Assembly (NCBI GenBank): GCA_002381565.1
Contig: DFWZ01000006.1
Coordinates: forward strand, 1-6,091
Source: Gallionella sp. UBA4121
GTDB taxonomy: Bacteria > Pseudomonadota > Gammaproteobacteria > Burkholderiales > Gallionellaceae
DNA length: 6,091 bases
Reading direction: 5' to 3'
The notes under the pieces are model-generated. The model was given only the letters and a program-made list of their open reading frames with translations. It ran no database searches and was not told the DNA's origin. The translations under genes were made by a program, and so were the position numbers. Below are positions 1-5,967 of the stretch, one piece after another; the first letter of the stretch is position 1, and every line of letters starts with the position of its first letter.

Positions 1-1255
1 GAAAAAGGCGGACTACCTTGACGATGCGATCCTGAGTCTGGATGATTTCGATAGGGTAGCCGGCAATTTTCAGGCTGGTGCCGGTTTCCGGAATATCTTC
101 GAGATGATCGAGTATCAGGCCGTTGAGTGTTTTTGCGCTGTCCAGCGGCAGATGCAAACCCAGTTTTCGGTTCAGTTCGCGCAGGCTGCTGCCGCCTTCG
201 AGCAGAATGCTGCCATCGTCCTGGCGCAGAAATTTTCCGGTTTGCGAAGGTGACTGGGTCGTGAATTCACCGACAATTTCTTCCAGGATGTTTTCCAGTG
301 TGACCAGGCCCAGCAGTTCGCCATATTCATCCACGACCAGCCCAAGACGCGCATGGCGTTCCTGGAACTGTTGCAGTTGCTGGAGCAGCGGCGTGTCGGA
401 AGGAATGAAATACGGCTCGTAAAGCACATCACGCAGTTGCGTTGCATCAAGCCGGGACTCCTGAAACAGGGCAGGAATGCGTTTAATATGCAGGATGCCG
501 ATGATGTTGCCGGGCGTATCGGCATAAACCGGCAGCAACGTGTGGTGGCAGGTGATGATTTGCTGGCGCAACGCGTCCTGATCGGTGTTGATATCCAATG
601 ATTCGATCAGGTTGCGGGGGATCATTACGTCGTTGACCGTGATGCGCTCCAGATCGACCAGATTCAGCAGCATTTTCTGATGCTTGCGCGGCAGGAAATG
701 TTCTGCATCCAGCACCAGTCCGCGCAACTCTTCCAGCGTCATTCTCTGTTTGCTCTGGTCGGTTTGAATTTTGATGCGCAGCAGCCGCAAAAAGCCTTTG
801 ACAATGCCGCCTGCTACCACGACCACGGGGTGGAATAGCGTGATCAGCGGCGCGAGCAGGTAGCTCGACGGGAGGGCGACGCGTTCCGGATAGCTCGCCG
901 CGATGATCTTGGGCATGATTTCGCTGAACACCAGCAGCAAAAAGGTGATCAGCAGCGTGCCAAACAGCAGCGCCAGTTCGCTGGTGCCGAACAGACGCAA
1001 GATGAGGATGTTGGTGATTGCCGCCGCCGTGACATTGACCAGGGTGTTGCCAAACAGAATCGAACCCAGCAGTTTGTCGATCTTGGATAGCAGGCGTCCG
1101 GTCAGTTTCGCGCCGCGAACATCCTTGCGTACCAGATGACTCAGCCGGTGACGGTTGATCGCCATCATGCTGGTTTCGGCCGCAGAAAACCACGCGCCGC
1201 ATACCAGCAAAAGCAGCAGGATGCCGAGCAGCGTGTTTATAGAAAAGTCATCCAA
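1..1255 (-). CDS. CNNM/CorC-type membrane protein with CBS pair (HlyC/CorC family), 3' end cut by window
   Basis: I translated 418 codons from a TTG at 1255-1253 to the window edge. Residues 1-155 form a DUF21/CNNM transmembrane region with about four hydrophobic segments. It holds the family landmarks FSAAETSMMAINRHRL (23-38), GNTLVNVTAAAITN (69-82) and FSEIMPKIIA (111-120). A CBS pair follows at about 200-262 (VNDVMIPRNLIESLD) and 270-330 (GLVVDEYGELLGLVTLENIL). The C-terminal CorC_HlyC domain spans about 340-418. Members of the family (E. coli YfjD, CorC) sit in the inner membrane and are linked to Mg2+ or other divalent-cation export, with ATP or nucleotides sensed by the CBS domains; the substrate here is not shown. 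The start must be TTG or downstream: the frame is closed by TAA at 1276-1274 and has no upstream ATG. AAGGG at 1270-1266 is a plausible ribosome site, and the first ATG (codon 30) would remove the first membrane segment. The protein lacks probably fewer than about 15 residues. It lies 54 bp downstream of lgt and may be cotranscribed with it. Confidence 0.93.
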   Translation of the reverse strand, partial: MDDFSINTLLGILLLLLVCGAWFSAAETSMMAINRHRLSHLVRKDVRGAKLTGRLLSKIDKLLGSILFGNTLVNVTAAAITNILILRLFGTSELALLFGTLLITFLLLVFSEIMPKIIAASYPERVALPSSYLLAPLITLFHPVVVVAGGIVKGFLRLLRIKIQTDQSKQRMTLEELRGLVLDAEHFLPRKHQKMLLNLVDLERITVNDVMIPRNLIESLDINTDQDALRQQIITCHHTLLPVYADTPGNIIGILHIKRIPALFQESRLDATQLRDVLYEPYFIPSDTPLLQQLQQFQERHARLGLVVDEYGELLGLVTLENILEEIVGEFTTQSPSQTGKFLRQDDGSILLEGGSSLRELNRKLGLHLPLDSAKTLNGLILDHLEDIPETGTSLKIAGYPIEIIQTQDRIVKVVRLF

Positions 1256-1293
1256 AGTAGGGTTGCCCTTATTTTACTAACGCAGTGTGCGAG

Positions 1294-1320
1294 GGGCGGT
1301 TGTCTTATGTCAAGCCGCCC
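1294..1320 (-). other. stem-loop at the end of lgt, before the CNNM gene
   Basis: GGGCGG at 1294-1299 is the inverted complement of CCGCCC at 1315-1320. An inner TTG/CAA pairing (1300-1302 with 1311-1313) sits beyond a one-base bulge, leaving a loop of 8 bases. The structure covers the lgt stop codon (1312-1310). On the minus strand it is not followed by a run of T, so it is not a typical intrinsic terminator. It could be an mRNA-stabilising or attenuating hairpin between two cotranscribed genes, or chance in GC-rich DNA. Confidence 0.3.
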
Positions 1321-2095
1321 GGCGGATGCTCCAGACCATCATCAGCACGCCTGCTATCACCATGGGCAGGCTGAGCCACTGACCCATGCTGATACCAAGG
1401 GTCATCAACCCGAAGATGCCATCATCGGGGTTGCGCGTGAATTCGGCGATGAAACGGAAGCTGCCATAGCCGATCAGGAACAGGCCGGAAACCGCGCCGA
1501 CCGGACGGGGTTTCCTCGCATAAACCCAGAGCAGCGCGAACAGCAACACGCCTTCCAGCGCGAATTCGTAAAGCTGCGAAGGATGGCGCGGCAGGCTGTC
1601 TACCCTGGGGAAGACCATGCCCCAGGGCATGTCGGTGGGGCGGCCCCACAATTCGCCGTTGATGAAATTTCCCAGCCGTCCGAATGCAAGCCCGGGCGGT
1701 ACCAGCGGGGCGATGAAGTCCATCAGTTCCAGCCAGCGCAATTTCTGTTGCCAGGCGAACAACGCCATCGCCACCATCACGCCCAGAAATCCGCCGTGGA
1801 ACGACATGCCGCCTTCCCACACCGCAAAAATTTTCAGCGGATGCGAAAAATAGTAGCCGGGGTTGTAGAACAGCACTTCGCCCAGTCGCCCGCCCAGAAT
1901 GACGCCGAGCACGCCATAGAACAGCAGGTCGTCGAGCAGCTTGTTGTTATATTGCTTAAGGTTGAGCATGGCGATGCGGCGACGCCCCAGCCATAAAAAG
2001 GTCAGGAAGCCGGCCATGTACATCAGGCCATACCAGTGAATCGCGAGCGGACCGATTTGCAGTGCTACCGGATTGAATTGCGGATAAACGAGCAT
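1310..2095 (-). CDS. lgt: prolipoprotein diacylglyceryl transferase Lgt
   Basis: Inner-membrane enzyme that moves diacylglycerol from phosphatidylglycerol to the lipobox cysteine of prolipoproteins, the first step of lipoprotein maturation. The 261-residue product is hydrophobic throughout, consistent with the seven-helix Lgt fold, and close to the usual family length (E. coli about 290). Visible landmarks are the N-terminal GPLAIHWYGLMY (15-26), FHGGFLG (99-105) with His100 matching the essential His103 of E. coli, the Lgt signature GRLGNFINGELWGRPTD (139-155) with Arg140 and Asn143, HPSQLYE (171-177) and RFIAEFTRNPD (214-224), which contains the conserved C-terminal arginine region. The start fits the typical beginning MLVxPQFxPVAL of betaproteobacterial Lgt, although there is no clear Shine-Dalgarno sequence before it. 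It is divergent from ilvD. A lipoprotein cytochrome at 4964-5425 is one likely substrate, but Lgt serves all lipoproteins. Confidence 0.98.
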   Translation of the reverse strand: MLVYPQFNPVALQIGPLAIHWYGLMYMAGFLTFLWLGRRRIAMLNLKQYNNKLLDDLLFYGVLGVILGGRLGEVLFYNPGYYFSHPLKIFAVWEGGMSFHGGFLGVMVAMALFAWQQKLRWLELMDFIAPLVPPGLAFGRLGNFINGELWGRPTDMPWGMVFPRVDSLPRHPSQLYEFALEGVLLFALLWVYARKPRPVGAVSGLFLIGYGSFRFIAEFTRNPDDGIFGLMTLGISMGQWLSLPMVIAGVLMMVWSIRRAA

Positions 2096-2149
2096 GATGT
2101 ATTCAGGTAGAATTGATAACTTGATTATAGCTTACACCAGAGAGACATC
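2096..2149. promoter_or_regulatory. divergent lgt/ilvD intergenic promoter region
   Basis: These 54 bases are the only sequence between the two divergent start codons and are AT-rich compared with the genes. On the minus strand 2129-2124 reads TATAAT, a perfect -10 hexamer for lgt, but the -35 position lies at the start of ilvD and matches poorly. On the plus strand TATAGC (2126-2131) is a weaker -10 candidate for ilvD, with TTCAGG (2102-2107) as a poor -35 at 18 bp. The two candidates overlap. The space is too short for the leader-peptide attenuator seen upstream of ilv genes in enteric bacteria. The ribosome site for ilvD is a weak AGAGAGA stretch (2139-2145). Confidence 0.45.
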
Positions 2150-3997
2150 ATGCCAGTTTACCGTTCCCGTACTTCCACCCATGGCCGCAACATGGCCGGC
2201 GCGCGTTCCCTGTGGCGTGCGACCGGCATGACCGATGGCGACTTCGGCAAGCCCATCATCGCCATTGCCAACTCATTCACCCAGTTCGTGCCAGGGCACG
2301 TTCACCTCAAGGATATGGGGCAACTGGTTGCGCGCGAGATTGAAAAGGCCGGCGGAATCGCGAAAGAATTCAATACGATAGCGGTGGATGACGGCATCGC
2401 GATGGGCCACAGCGGCATGTTGTATTCGCTGCCCAGCCGCGATCTGATTGCCGATTCCGTGGAATATATGGTCAACGCCCATTGCGCCGACGCGTTGGTG
2501 TGCATTTCCAATTGCGACAAGATCACGCCGGGCATGCTGATGGCGGCGATGCGCCTGAATATTCCTGTGGTGTTTGTCTCGGGCGGGCCGATGGAGGCCG
2601 GCAAGGTGAGCTGGAATGGCGTAACGAAAGGTCTGGATCTGGTCGATGCGATGGTCGCGGCGGCGGATGACGCCTACAGCGACGAAGAAGTCAATGCGAT
2701 CGAGCGTTCAGCATGTCCTACATGCGGTTCCTGTTCCGGCATGTTCACCGCCAATTCGATGAATTGCCTGACCGAGGCGCTGGGCCTGTCCTTGCCCGGC
2801 AACGGTTCGCTGGTCGCGACGCATGCCGAGCGCAAACAACTGTTTTTGCGTGCAGGTCGCGTGATTGTCGACTTGTGCCGCCGTTATTACGAGCAGGACG
2901 ACGAGTCGGTGTTGCCGCGCAATATCGCCACTTTCAATGCCTTTGAGAATGCGATGACGCTGGATATTTCGATGGGCGGTTCGACCAATACCGTGCTGCA
3001 TCTGTTGGCGATTGCGTTTGAGGCGGGTGTGGATTTCACCATGAAGGACATGGATCGATTGTCGCGCCATGTGCCGACGCTGTGCAAGGTCGCACCCTCA
3101 AGCGAGTATCACATGGAAGATGTGCACCGTGCAGGCGGCATTCCTGCAATTCTGGGTGAGCTGGACAGAGCCGGGCTGCTGCACGGTGAGGCGGCTACGG
3201 TGCACAGCAAGACGCTGCGAGAAGGGCTGGCAGAGTGGGACATCGTGCAAAATAAAGATGGCATCGCGCAGAAATTCTTTCGCGCAGCGCCGGGCGGCAT
3301 CGTGACGACCATCGCGTTTTCACAATCCATGCTGTACCCGGACGTGGATGCGGATCGTGCGGCGGGTTGCATACGCGATAGCGCACATGCCTATAGCCAG
3401 GATGGCGGGCTTGCGGTATTGCATGGCAACGTTGCGCAAGATGGATGCATCGTGAAAACGGCGGGTGTGGATGAAAGCATCCTTAAATTTACAGGTCGTG
3501 CGCGCGTGTTCGAGAGTCAGGACGATGCGGTTGCCGCGATTCTGGCCGATCAGGTGATCGCCGGCGACGTGGTGGTGATCCGCTATGAAGGGCCTAAAGG
3601 AGGCCCCGGCATGCAGGAGATGCTGTACCCGACCGCGTACCTGAAATCCAAAGGGCTGGGCAAGGTATGCGCCTTGCTCACCGACGGACGTTTTTCAGGC
3701 GGCACGTCGGGTCTGTCTATCGGCCACGTCTCGCCGGAAGCCGCGGCGGGCGGTGCGATAGGGCTGGTACAGGAAGGCGATACGATAGAAATCGATATTC
3801 CGAATCGCAGCATTATGCTGGCGATATCTGACGAGGAAATGACAAATCGTCGCGCCGAGATGGTGGCGCGTGGCAAGTTGGCATGGAAGCCTGTCAATCG
3901 CGACAGGCATGTGTCTGTTGCCTTGCGTGCGTATGCCGCGATGACCACCAGCGCCGACAAGGGTGCGGTGAGAGATGTGTCTCAAATTGAAAAGTAA
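2150..3997 (+). CDS. ilvD: dihydroxy-acid dehydratase IlvD
   Basis: Cytoplasmic iron-sulfur enzyme that dehydrates 2,3-dihydroxy-isovalerate and 2,3-dihydroxy-3-methylvalerate to the 2-keto acids, the step before the final transamination to valine and isoleucine. The 615 residues match the family length (E. coli 616), and the N-terminus resembles E. coli IlvD closely (YRSxTxTHGRNMAGARxLWRATGMTD). Signature blocks are SNCDKITPGM (120-129, Cys122 and Lys124), SACPTCGSCSGMFTANSMNC (187-206, Cys195 being the second conserved cluster ligand) and LLTDGRFSGGTSGLSIGHVS near the C-terminus. At 48-52 it has PGHVH where plant and mycobacterial [2Fe-2S] enzymes carry a third cluster cysteine, so it belongs to the E. 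coli-like, oxygen-sensitive [4Fe-4S] group; this assignment rests on family knowledge. The stop is 30 bp before the mutarotase gene, so cotranscription is likely. No frameshift or truncation was seen. Confidence 0.98.
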   Translation: MPVYRSRTSTHGRNMAGARSLWRATGMTDGDFGKPIIAIANSFTQFVPGHVHLKDMGQLVAREIEKAGGIAKEFNTIAVDDGIAMGHSGMLYSLPSRDLIADSVEYMVNAHCADALVCISNCDKITPGMLMAAMRLNIPVVFVSGGPMEAGKVSWNGVTKGLDLVDAMVAAADDAYSDEEVNAIERSACPTCGSCSGMFTANSMNCLTEALGLSLPGNGSLVATHAERKQLFLRAGRVIVDLCRRYYEQDDESVLPRNIATFNAFENAMTLDISMGGSTNTVLHLLAIAFEAGVDFTMKDMDRLSRHVPTLCKVAPSSEYHMEDVHRAGGIPAILGELDRAGLLHGEAATVHSKTLREGLAEWDIVQNKDGIAQKFFRAAPGGIVTTIAFSQSMLYPDVDADRAAGCIRDSAHAYSQDGGLAVLHGNVAQDGCIVKTAGVDESILKFTGRARVFESQDDAVAAILADQVIAGDVVVIRYEGPKGGPGMQEMLYPTAYLKSKGLGKVCALLTDGRFSGGTSGLSIGHVSPEAAAGGAIGLVQEGDTIEIDIPNRSIMLAISDEEMTNRRAEMVARGKLAWKPVNRDRHVSVALRAYAAMTTSADKGAVRDVSQIEK

Positions 3998-3998
3998 G

Positions 3999-4017
3999 AA
4001 TTATCAATTATCAATTA
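3999..4017 (+). repeat. short tandem repeat, AATTATC twice plus AATTA
   Basis: AATTATC occurs at 3999-4005 and 4006-4012, followed by a partial unit AATTA at 4013-4017. It fills the space between the ilvD stop and the ribosome site of the mutarotase gene (AGGAAG, 4017-4022, five bases before the ATG). Only about 2.7 units are present, so it may simply be low-complexity spacer. Confidence 0.6.
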
Positions 4018-4027
4018 GGAAGTAGTC

Positions 4028-4933
4028 ATGATTACTGCACTGAATACGCAATTTGGCATCGAAGGGCAACTGAGTTTTAGCGAGGATGCCAGCGGCCTGG
4101 TCGTGGCCAAAATCGACAATGCGCAGGGAACTGCATCGCTGTGTTTGCAGGGCGCGCATCTGATGAGTTGGCAGCCTAAAAGCCAATCGGTGCCGGTGGT
4201 ATGGTTATCCCGTGATGCCAAACTGGCGGCGGGAAAGTCGATACGCGGCGGTGCGCCGGTGTGCTGGCCGTGGTTCGGCGCGCATTCGACTGAAGCCGGC
4301 TTCCCGGGCCATGGTTTTGCGCGCACCGTGCCCTGGCGCGTGATCGAATCGGGTGTCGAGCCAGATGGTGCAACACGCCTGACCTTGCGTCTGGTGGCGA
4401 ACGACAAGACACGCGTGCAGTGGCCTCATGACTGCAACGTGGATTTGACTGTGATCGCAGGTGAGACGCTGCGCATGGAAATGACCACCGAAAATACCGG
4501 TTCAACGGATTTTGTGATCGGCGAAGCGCTGCACACTTATTTTCAGATCGGCGACATAGGCGCGGTGCGCGTGAGCGGATTGGAAGGTTGCAAATACTGG
4601 GACAAGGTCGGTGGCTCCAGTCTGCGGGTACAGGATGGCGCGATCAGCTTTCCGGCCGAGACCGATCGTGTGTATATCAACACTGCCGCCGAATGTGTGA
4701 TTCACGACGATCAACTGAAGCGCCGCATTCACGTGGCTAAGTCCGGGAGCCTGTCTACCGTGGTATGGACGCCGTGGGCCGAGAAAGCCGGCAAGATGGG
4801 CGACATGGGGCAGCCGGACGGCTGGCGCGAAATGCTTTGCGTGGAGTCGGCAAACGCGATCGACAATCTGGTGAAGGTGGCAGCGGGGACGCGTCATACA
4901 CTGATCGTTGAATATCGCGCCGAGTCACTGTAG
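4028..4933 (+). CDS. yeaD: D-hexose-6-phosphate mutarotase (YeaD-like, aldose 1-epimerase superfamily)
   Basis: Predicted cytoplasmic enzyme that interconverts the alpha and beta anomers of glucose 6-phosphate and related hexose phosphates. The 301-residue product has the family landmarks in order: SIRGGAPVCWPWFG (71-84), with the arginine that contacts phosphate in the family; GHGFAR (94-99), with His95; GEALHTYF (165-172), with His169; DRVYINTA (213-220); and MGDM...CVESAN (257-276), with Glu273 matching the general base of the yeast homologue YMR099C. The E. coli relative YeaD shares the CWPWFG and MGDM blocks. The ATG is preceded by AGGAAG five bases upstream. The gene lies 30 bp after ilvD and 30 bp before the lipoprotein cytochrome gene, all on the same strand. 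The genomic context gives no sugar-pathway partner, so the precise in vivo substrate is inferred from the family only. Confidence 0.93.
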   Translation: MITALNTQFGIEGQLSFSEDASGLVVAKIDNAQGTASLCLQGAHLMSWQPKSQSVPVVWLSRDAKLAAGKSIRGGAPVCWPWFGAHSTEAGFPGHGFARTVPWRVIESGVEPDGATRLTLRLVANDKTRVQWPHDCNVDLTVIAGETLRMEMTTENTGSTDFVIGEALHTYFQIGDIGAVRVSGLEGCKYWDKVGGSSLRVQDGAISFPAETDRVYINTAAECVIHDDQLKRRIHVAKSGSLSTVVWTPWAEKAGKMGDMGQPDGWREMLCVESANAIDNLVKVAAGTRHTLIVEYRAESL

Positions 4934-4963
4934 TATTTGCTTTAAAATCCTAGGGGGAAAATC

Positions 4964-5425
4964 ATGCGTACTCAAAGTTTGTTGTTGGCTTCGTTGCTGC
5001 TGGGATTATACGGTTGCCAGCCTGAAACGCCTGCACAACCGGCGTCTGAACAGGCTGGTGAACACGCTGCGACCCCTGCCTCTGCACCGACTGAAGCGGC
5101 TGGCAGCGGCGTCACAGTCGCAGATTCTGCGCCAGTTGCGGAAGCGGTAACCGTCGCTGTAGTTAAGCCCGAAGCGGATGCGCTTGCACTGGCGAAAAAG
5201 AACAACTGCCTGGCTTGTCATGCGATTGACAGGAAGATAGTTGGTCCGGCATGGAAGGATGTGGCAGCAAAATATCGAGGCGATGCAGGCGCCGAGGCGC
5301 ATCTGGTGAACAAGATCGCCAAGGGTGGCAGCGGGGTATGGGGAAGCGTGGCGATGCCGGCTCATCCGCAAATCAGCGAGGCGGATCGCACCACTCTTGC
5401 CAGGTTTGTGTTGAATTTGAAATAG
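4964..5425 (+). CDS. lipoprotein with a C-terminal class I cytochrome c (c551/c552-like) domain
   Basis: Predicted membrane-anchored periplasmic electron carrier of 153 residues. The N-terminus is a lipoprotein signal: Arg2, a hydrophobic run and the lipobox LYGC with Cys18 as the lipidation site. Tyr at -2 is less common but tolerated. Residues 19 to about 70 are an Ala/Pro/Glu/Thr-rich linker of low complexity, a flexible tether. The cytochrome domain is about 72-153: heme site CLACH (82-86), IVGPAWKDVAAKY (92-104), GSGVWGSVAMP (122-132) with Met131 as the expected axial ligand, and a C-terminal helix ending RFVLNLK. The order and wording strongly recall Pseudomonas cytochrome c551 (VGPAYKDVAAK, GVWGPxPMP). 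The start has a strong ribosome site, AGGGGGA (4952-4958). It follows the mutarotase by 30 bp and may share its transcript. Redox partners are unknown from this window. No recognisable terminator follows in the next 54 bases (5426-5479). Confidence 0.93.
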   Translation: MRTQSLLLASLLLGLYGCQPETPAQPASEQAGEHAATPASAPTEAAGSGVTVADSAPVAEAVTVAVVKPEADALALAKKNNCLACHAIDRKIVGPAWKDVAAKYRGDAGAEAHLVNKIAKGGSGVWGSVAMPAHPQISEADRTTLARFVLNLK

Positions 5426-5479
5426 CTTGTCAACCGAATTGTTATTGTGAGCGTTAATTGGCAACGGTCAGCGAAGCGG

Positions 5480-5516
5480 GTAGGCAAACTGAACGGAGTT
5501 GTTTAGAATCAACAGC
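5480..5516 (+). repeat. 37-bp direct repeat, copy 1 (promoter-bearing)
   Basis: This 37-base stretch matches 6055-6091 at 36 positions; the only difference is A at 5493 against G at 6068. The match stops at its left end (G at 5479, T at 6054). The right end of the second copy is the window edge, so the true repeat may be longer. It holds the predicted promoter of the downstream cytochrome gene. Confidence 0.95.
5481..5509 (+). promoter_or_regulatory. predicted sigma70-type promoter of the periplasmic cytochrome gene
   Basis: TAGGCA at 5481-5486 (4 of 6 to TTGACA) and TAGAAT at 5504-5509 (5 of 6 to TATAAT) are separated by exactly 17 bp. The predicted transcription start is about 5515-5517, giving a leader of roughly 45 bases. 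GTTG (5498-5501) and CAAC (5510-5513) form an imperfect palindrome around the -10 element, a possible operator. The same arrangement recurs in the second repeat copy. Confidence 0.6.
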
Positions 5517-5561
5517 GGAGGCAATGCCTTCAAATTCATTGATAATAAAGCGGAGAGAAAT

Positions 5562-5909
5562 ATGAAATCTATCGTCGTAAGCGTAGCGTTAGCAGCAGGT
5601 TTGATGGTTGCAGGTTCTGCAATGGCTGGCACCTTTGCAACCGGTGCATGTAAGGCTTGCCATGCAGTTGGTAAAGATGTTGTAGGACCTGATTGGGCTC
5701 GTGTTGCAAAGGAATATGGCAGCGCTGATAATCTGGCAAAGGTTTTCAAATCTGGATTTAAAGTGGAAGATCGCAAAATTGCAAGCTCCGAGCCGAAATA
5801 CAAGGCGCAAGCAGCTCTGATGACAGGTCAATATACCAGCCTGATCAAGGGTCACGAAGATGACGCGGCAGAAGCAATTTTTGCTGCTGTTAAAGCAGGT
5901 AAAATCTAA
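5562..5909 (+). CDS. small periplasmic class I c-type cytochrome
   Basis: Predicted soluble periplasmic electron carrier of 115 residues, about 93 after cleavage. It begins with a Sec signal peptide: Lys2, a hydrophobic core and the cleavage site SAMA|G after residue 22. The heme motif CKACH is at 30-34, followed by VVGPDWARVAKEY (40-52). The first third of the domain matches the lipoprotein cytochrome upstream (12 of 25 positions from the first heme cysteine). After that it diverges: there is no xMPxN block, and the only methionine in the mature protein is Met87 in AALMTGQY, the probable axial ligand. A final helix (100-112) closes the domain. The start at 5562 was chosen over an upstream in-frame ATG at 5499 because it has GGAGAG four bases away and leaves a clean signal peptide. 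G+C is about 49% over 5581-5880 by hand count, lower than neighbouring genes, with many GGT, GCA, GTT and AAA codons. It has its own promoter and terminator, so it is probably monocistronic. Confidence 0.93.
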   Translation: MKSIVVSVALAAGLMVAGSAMAGTFATGACKACHAVGKDVVGPDWARVAKEYGSADNLAKVFKSGFKVEDRKIASSEPKYKAQAALMTGQYTSLIKGHEDDAAEAIFAAVKAGKI

Positions 5910-5923
5910 ACACTTTCAGTGTT
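5909..5923 (+). other. small hairpin directly after the cytochrome stop codon
   Basis: AACACT (5909-5914) and AGTGTT (5918-5923) form a perfect 6-bp stem with a TTC loop, starting at the last base of the stop codon. With no following T run it is not a terminator by itself. It may protect the 3' end of the message together with the terminator just downstream. Confidence 0.45.
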
Positions 5924-5933
5924 GATGGGTTTT

Positions 5934-5962
5934 AAAGGCGGCTTATCGGGCCGCCTTTTTTT
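5934..5962 (+). terminator. rho-independent terminator of the periplasmic cytochrome gene
   Basis: GGCGGC (5937-5942) pairs with GCCGCC (5950-5955) around a 7-base loop, TTATCGG. AAA at 5934-5936 extends the stem against the T run, which is seven Ts at 5956-5962. It lies 24 bases after the stop and is a textbook intrinsic terminator. Confidence 0.95.
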
Positions 5963-5967
5963 ATGGT

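Noticed and set aside
483..1202. Minus-strand frame of 239 codons
   Set aside because: It is an alternative frame within the CNNM-family gene, whose own frame reads through DUF21 and CBS motifs without a break.
1136..1996. Long plus-strand open frame of 286 codons
   Set aside because: It is antisense to lgt, whose translation is an unmistakable family member. The frame product is Gln/His/Arg-rich with no domain, typical of a shadow frame in GC-rich DNA.
2111..2127. TTGAT-type motifs suggesting an FNR/ANR box near ilvD, and similar motifs at 3999-4017
   Set aside because: The halves are direct, not inverted (no TTGAT-N4-ATCAA), and the tracts are simply AT-rich.
4015..4407. Minus-strand frame of 130 codons antisense to the mutarotase gene
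   Set aside because: No recognisable motif, and the opposite strand encodes a well-conserved enzyme.
5442..5460. Resemblance of ATTGTGAGCG to half of the lac operator
   Set aside because: Only one half matches, the symmetric half is missing, and the site is not placed against a convincing promoter. Taken as chance.
5499..5561. Upstream ATG that would extend the small cytochrome by 21 residues
   Set aside because: It lies inside the predicted promoter, has no ribosome site, and would bury the signal peptide behind a polar extension.
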